A stretch of DNA of 64,000 nt from Eudorina sp. 2006-703-Eu-15 (lineage: Eukaryota; Chlorophyta; Chlorophyceae; Chlamydomonadales; Volvocaceae), in contig BDSI01000099.1 of assembly GCA_003117195.1 (NCBI GenBank), forward strand, positions 84,479-148,478, written 5' to 3'. The notes under the pieces were generated by a model. The model was not told the DNA's origin. It was given only the letters and a program-made list of their open reading frames with translations, and ran no database searches. Within the stretch, counting starts at the first letter, position 1. Each line of letters begins with the position of its first letter. The translations under genes and the position numbers were made by a program. Below, in pieces: positions 61,444 through 64,000 of the stretch.

Positions 61444-64000
61444 GTCGACAGCGCTAGCCTAGTAGGGCTGCAGCGCGCGTGCTTAAGTGAGGTGCAGTTG
61501 ATTGCAACCACTTCGCTTGTACAAGATGATACATTTGGATTTTTGAGGAACAATTTTATTATATTGCGTGGTAGGGCCGCTGGCCTCGAGTATGGTACGG
61601 AAGGATGAAGCTACGCCTTCCCGCAGGAACAGTTAGCCCGGCCGCCACAACGGCAGTTCGGAAGTTCGGGACCAGGTAAGTGGGCGTTGCACACCAATCT
61701 TCCGTGTGCACATTTTTTAAAATTAATATGTTTCGCCATCCGGCAAAAAAGCTTGTATTACTATGAAGTTCTGTCAGTCTGCCAGCCAACGAACACTCTA
61801 GGAAAGAGCCATTAAAGAATACCTTCCTCAATTTGCGAAATCACCCATATAAAGGGATAGGCCAGTCCGTAAAACGCGACGGGGCACCTTGAACTCTAGT
61901 TATATGCGGATGGCTTGGCCGGGACCATGGTCGCTGCAAATGAGCAACATGATTACATTCTAATATCAATATTCTTGCTGCAATATTATTGTTGAGGCGG
62001 CGGGGCACAATTGGTCCGAGCGACCGTAAGGTTCAGAAGCTTTGACTTTTACTCACAGCTGGCCGGGCATAACCAAAACACAAGGACATGACATTATTTA
62101 ACTTCTTTATAATTCAGAAGCGCCTTTGTGATTGTTATCCGCGTTCGGCACGTCCTTTATTAGCCCGACAGCTGGCTACAACCTAGACTCGTTCACCAAC
62201 ACCCGCGCACCACTGCACATGTATGCATTTCTTTTCCAAAACCTCAACACAACCTTAAGATTCAGTGCCTTCCGATGACCGGATGCGTTAATAAAGGAAT
62301 CATCACTGCTGTAATTTGCAACCATTCCTAACGTCTCGCCTGGACTCGCTAACTTTAATCTATTGGCCACAACTAGGGCTTGATTACAATCTCGATCAAT
62401 CAATAAACGTAAGTCGTTTGCTGTGGAAAGATGCTTATGCACACGGAGTGACTGCGACCTGCTGCAGAGCGCACCAAGGTGCGTGAGTAGCTAGGGCAAG
62501 CTTCGTTCCCGCAGAAGTACTGGTTGACGCCACCATCAGTATGAACTAATAGGTTTCGCGGCTTTTTCAAAGCCGGATAAGGGGCTCGCTCGCTCCGCAC
62601 CGGTGCAGCCAGTCGAGTCGTCCTGCTGTGTCTTTTTCGTACCGGCGCTCGTTCTTTTCGCGCAGGCCCTGGTGCCTGAATATCCATGATGGCGGCTTGG
62701 CGTTTGAGTCCACGCGTCATGACAAACCCTCCGGTGTAGCACTTGCACGCACACCGACCCGCGCCACTCACAGGGATTGCACAGATGAGGCGGATGCAGC
62801 CGCCGCCGGTGGCATGCAGGCCCTCTAGGTGCGCGAGAAGGCCACGGGCCGATGCTGGAAGACCAGCCAGCACTTGGGCGGCTTCGATGGCTCGCAGCAA
62901 AGGTTGAGTAAAGGGAGGAAGACAGCGCAGGAGGGATGATCCGGCCAGCACATACACGTGGGCGGGTGTCGGTGGAGGGCCGGTATTGGTTAAGGCTTGT
63001 ACGTAGCACACTGTACATGAAACCCAGTGTCTTCTCAGCGAGTAGCGCTTGCCCAGTGTCTAATCCATACCGCCACGCTTTATGACTGTGTCTAATAATC
63101 CGTACGCCACCCTTATTAAGATTGTATCGTCGAACGGGAAAGACATTCACTGCTGGCACTCTGTCCAGAGATCCGCGGTTCGAATCACGACGACTCCCTA
63201 CCTTCCCGCCCTGTGACTCGGCGGGTCTGGCGCGGTTTCCAGGCGTGATGTGTTGGCCAGTATGGCTGCGCGTATGCCCCCACCACCACCACGGGTGATG
63301 GAGGATGGGTGCGCAGTTCTTGGTAGGGGTCGATGAGATGAAGCGCCTACGAGCTATCCGGGCCCGTTGGAACGCCCGGTCGGGACACGGGTCCATCTTG
63401 TAACAGTTACTGTTATAGTTACTATTATGGGGACCGCGTGCAGCTTCCGGACTCATGTTGGTTCAAATGTTTCTTCAGATGATTCCCGGAGATATCGAAG
63501 GTTGCGGACCGACGGAGGGATAAGAACTTATAAAATATTGTTATAGTACTCCTACTAATACTAAATTGCTTAATTGCTGGTCCCCCTTGTAACGATCGCT
63601 TCCTAATACTAAATACTAATACTACTACTCCTACTAATAATAACATAAAATTATAGTAATTATAATAAACAATAACCGCCGATTAGACCCACCGAGGGCG
63701 GCAAAACGGTGAGCTACAATGGCGTATTAGATTTCAGCTCCGAAGCGCACGCTGAGCATAGGGGAGGGCGGCGAAGTCATTATTTGCAGACTCGCCCAGG
63801 TAACAATTCTTTTAGCAACTCGTGCAGCTATGTCCGCCCGTTGTGCCCCGGAGATGCTAGCTTTATGTTGGGTGGCAAGGGACCCGCACAGGGCGGGGGC
63901 TCAAGCACCCATTTCCGATTGGGACTGGATAAGCACCGGATGACCCGCGGGGTCCACTGTGACGTCGATAATAATGAGTATAAATAATAATAATGAATAT
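61444..64000. other. AT-richer region with only weak coding candidates
   Basis: It holds the promoter of BAHD copy 3 just right of 61443. The minus frame at about 63002-62773 (CYVQALTNTGPPPTPAHVYV to CIRLICAIP) ends at a perfect GTGAGT donor and follows a CAG acceptor, so it may be a real internal exon. A minus frame at about 62412-62250 also has an acceptor and a donor, but its phase does not join the first. No family is recognised. 63.4-64 kb is strongly AT-rich, with ACTAAT/AATAATA runs. Confidence 0.3.

Noticed and set aside
63172..63192. tRNA-like B box (GGTTCGAATC)
   Set aside because: The flanking bases do not form a T-arm stem (cgcgg against cacga), and no D-arm or acceptor stem can be drawn.

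Overview
This window looks like nuclear DNA of a GC-rich green alga, most likely a volvocine chlorophyte (Chlamydomonas/Gonium/Volvox relatives). The evidence is intron-dense genes with GT-AG junctions and short phase-consistent exons, long Ala/Gly/Gln-rich insertions inside conserved enzymes, TGTAA poly(A) signals, long CA/GT microsatellites, and plant-type protein families. I rebuilt gene models by hand from reading frame, splice phase and recalled family alignments. I ran no search.

Layout. 668-5682 (+): methionine gamma-lyase, 9 exons, with a long Ala/Gly-rich tail. 5.7-9.1 kb: no supported gene. 15176-9159 (-): thylakoid-type C-terminal processing protease (S41), 9 exons. 17620-16525 (-): URM1, 100 aa. 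18063-20798 (+): YbaK/PrdX-type aminoacyl-tRNA deacylase, divergent from URM1. 26931-23856 (-): unrecognised multi-exon gene, 5' end unresolved. 28679-27801 (-): intronless TMX2-like ER thioredoxin-fold membrane protein, divergent from 28856-30886 (+), a DWARF27-like carotenoid isomerase. 31209-33463 (+): small Gln-rich CW-type zinc-finger protein. 34739-45022 (+): 16-exon plant-cytosolic-type pyruvate kinase of about 1200 aa. 50299-46494, 55314-51786 and 61443-57516 (all -): three tandem BAHD (HxxxD) acyltransferase paralogues. 61.4-64 kb: AT-richer, with only weak candidate exons.

How the genes relate. There are no operons. Two divergent pairs probably share promoters: URM1 with the tRNA deacylase (both tied to tRNA quality), and TMX2 with D27 (176 bp between start codons). 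The three BAHD genes have the same six-exon plan with identical splice phases and are clearly a local amplification. The metabolic genes (Met lyase, pyruvate kinase, BAHD enzymes, carotenoid isomerase) share no obvious pathway.

The most unusual non-genic signals are ten copies of the 12-bp palindrome GACCC-RY-GGGTC, a roughly 210-bp dispersed repeat beginning near GCAGCGGACCCC, and a recurrent CTACCAATTTCCTATACCC motif just upstream of 3' splice sites in introns of unrelated genes.
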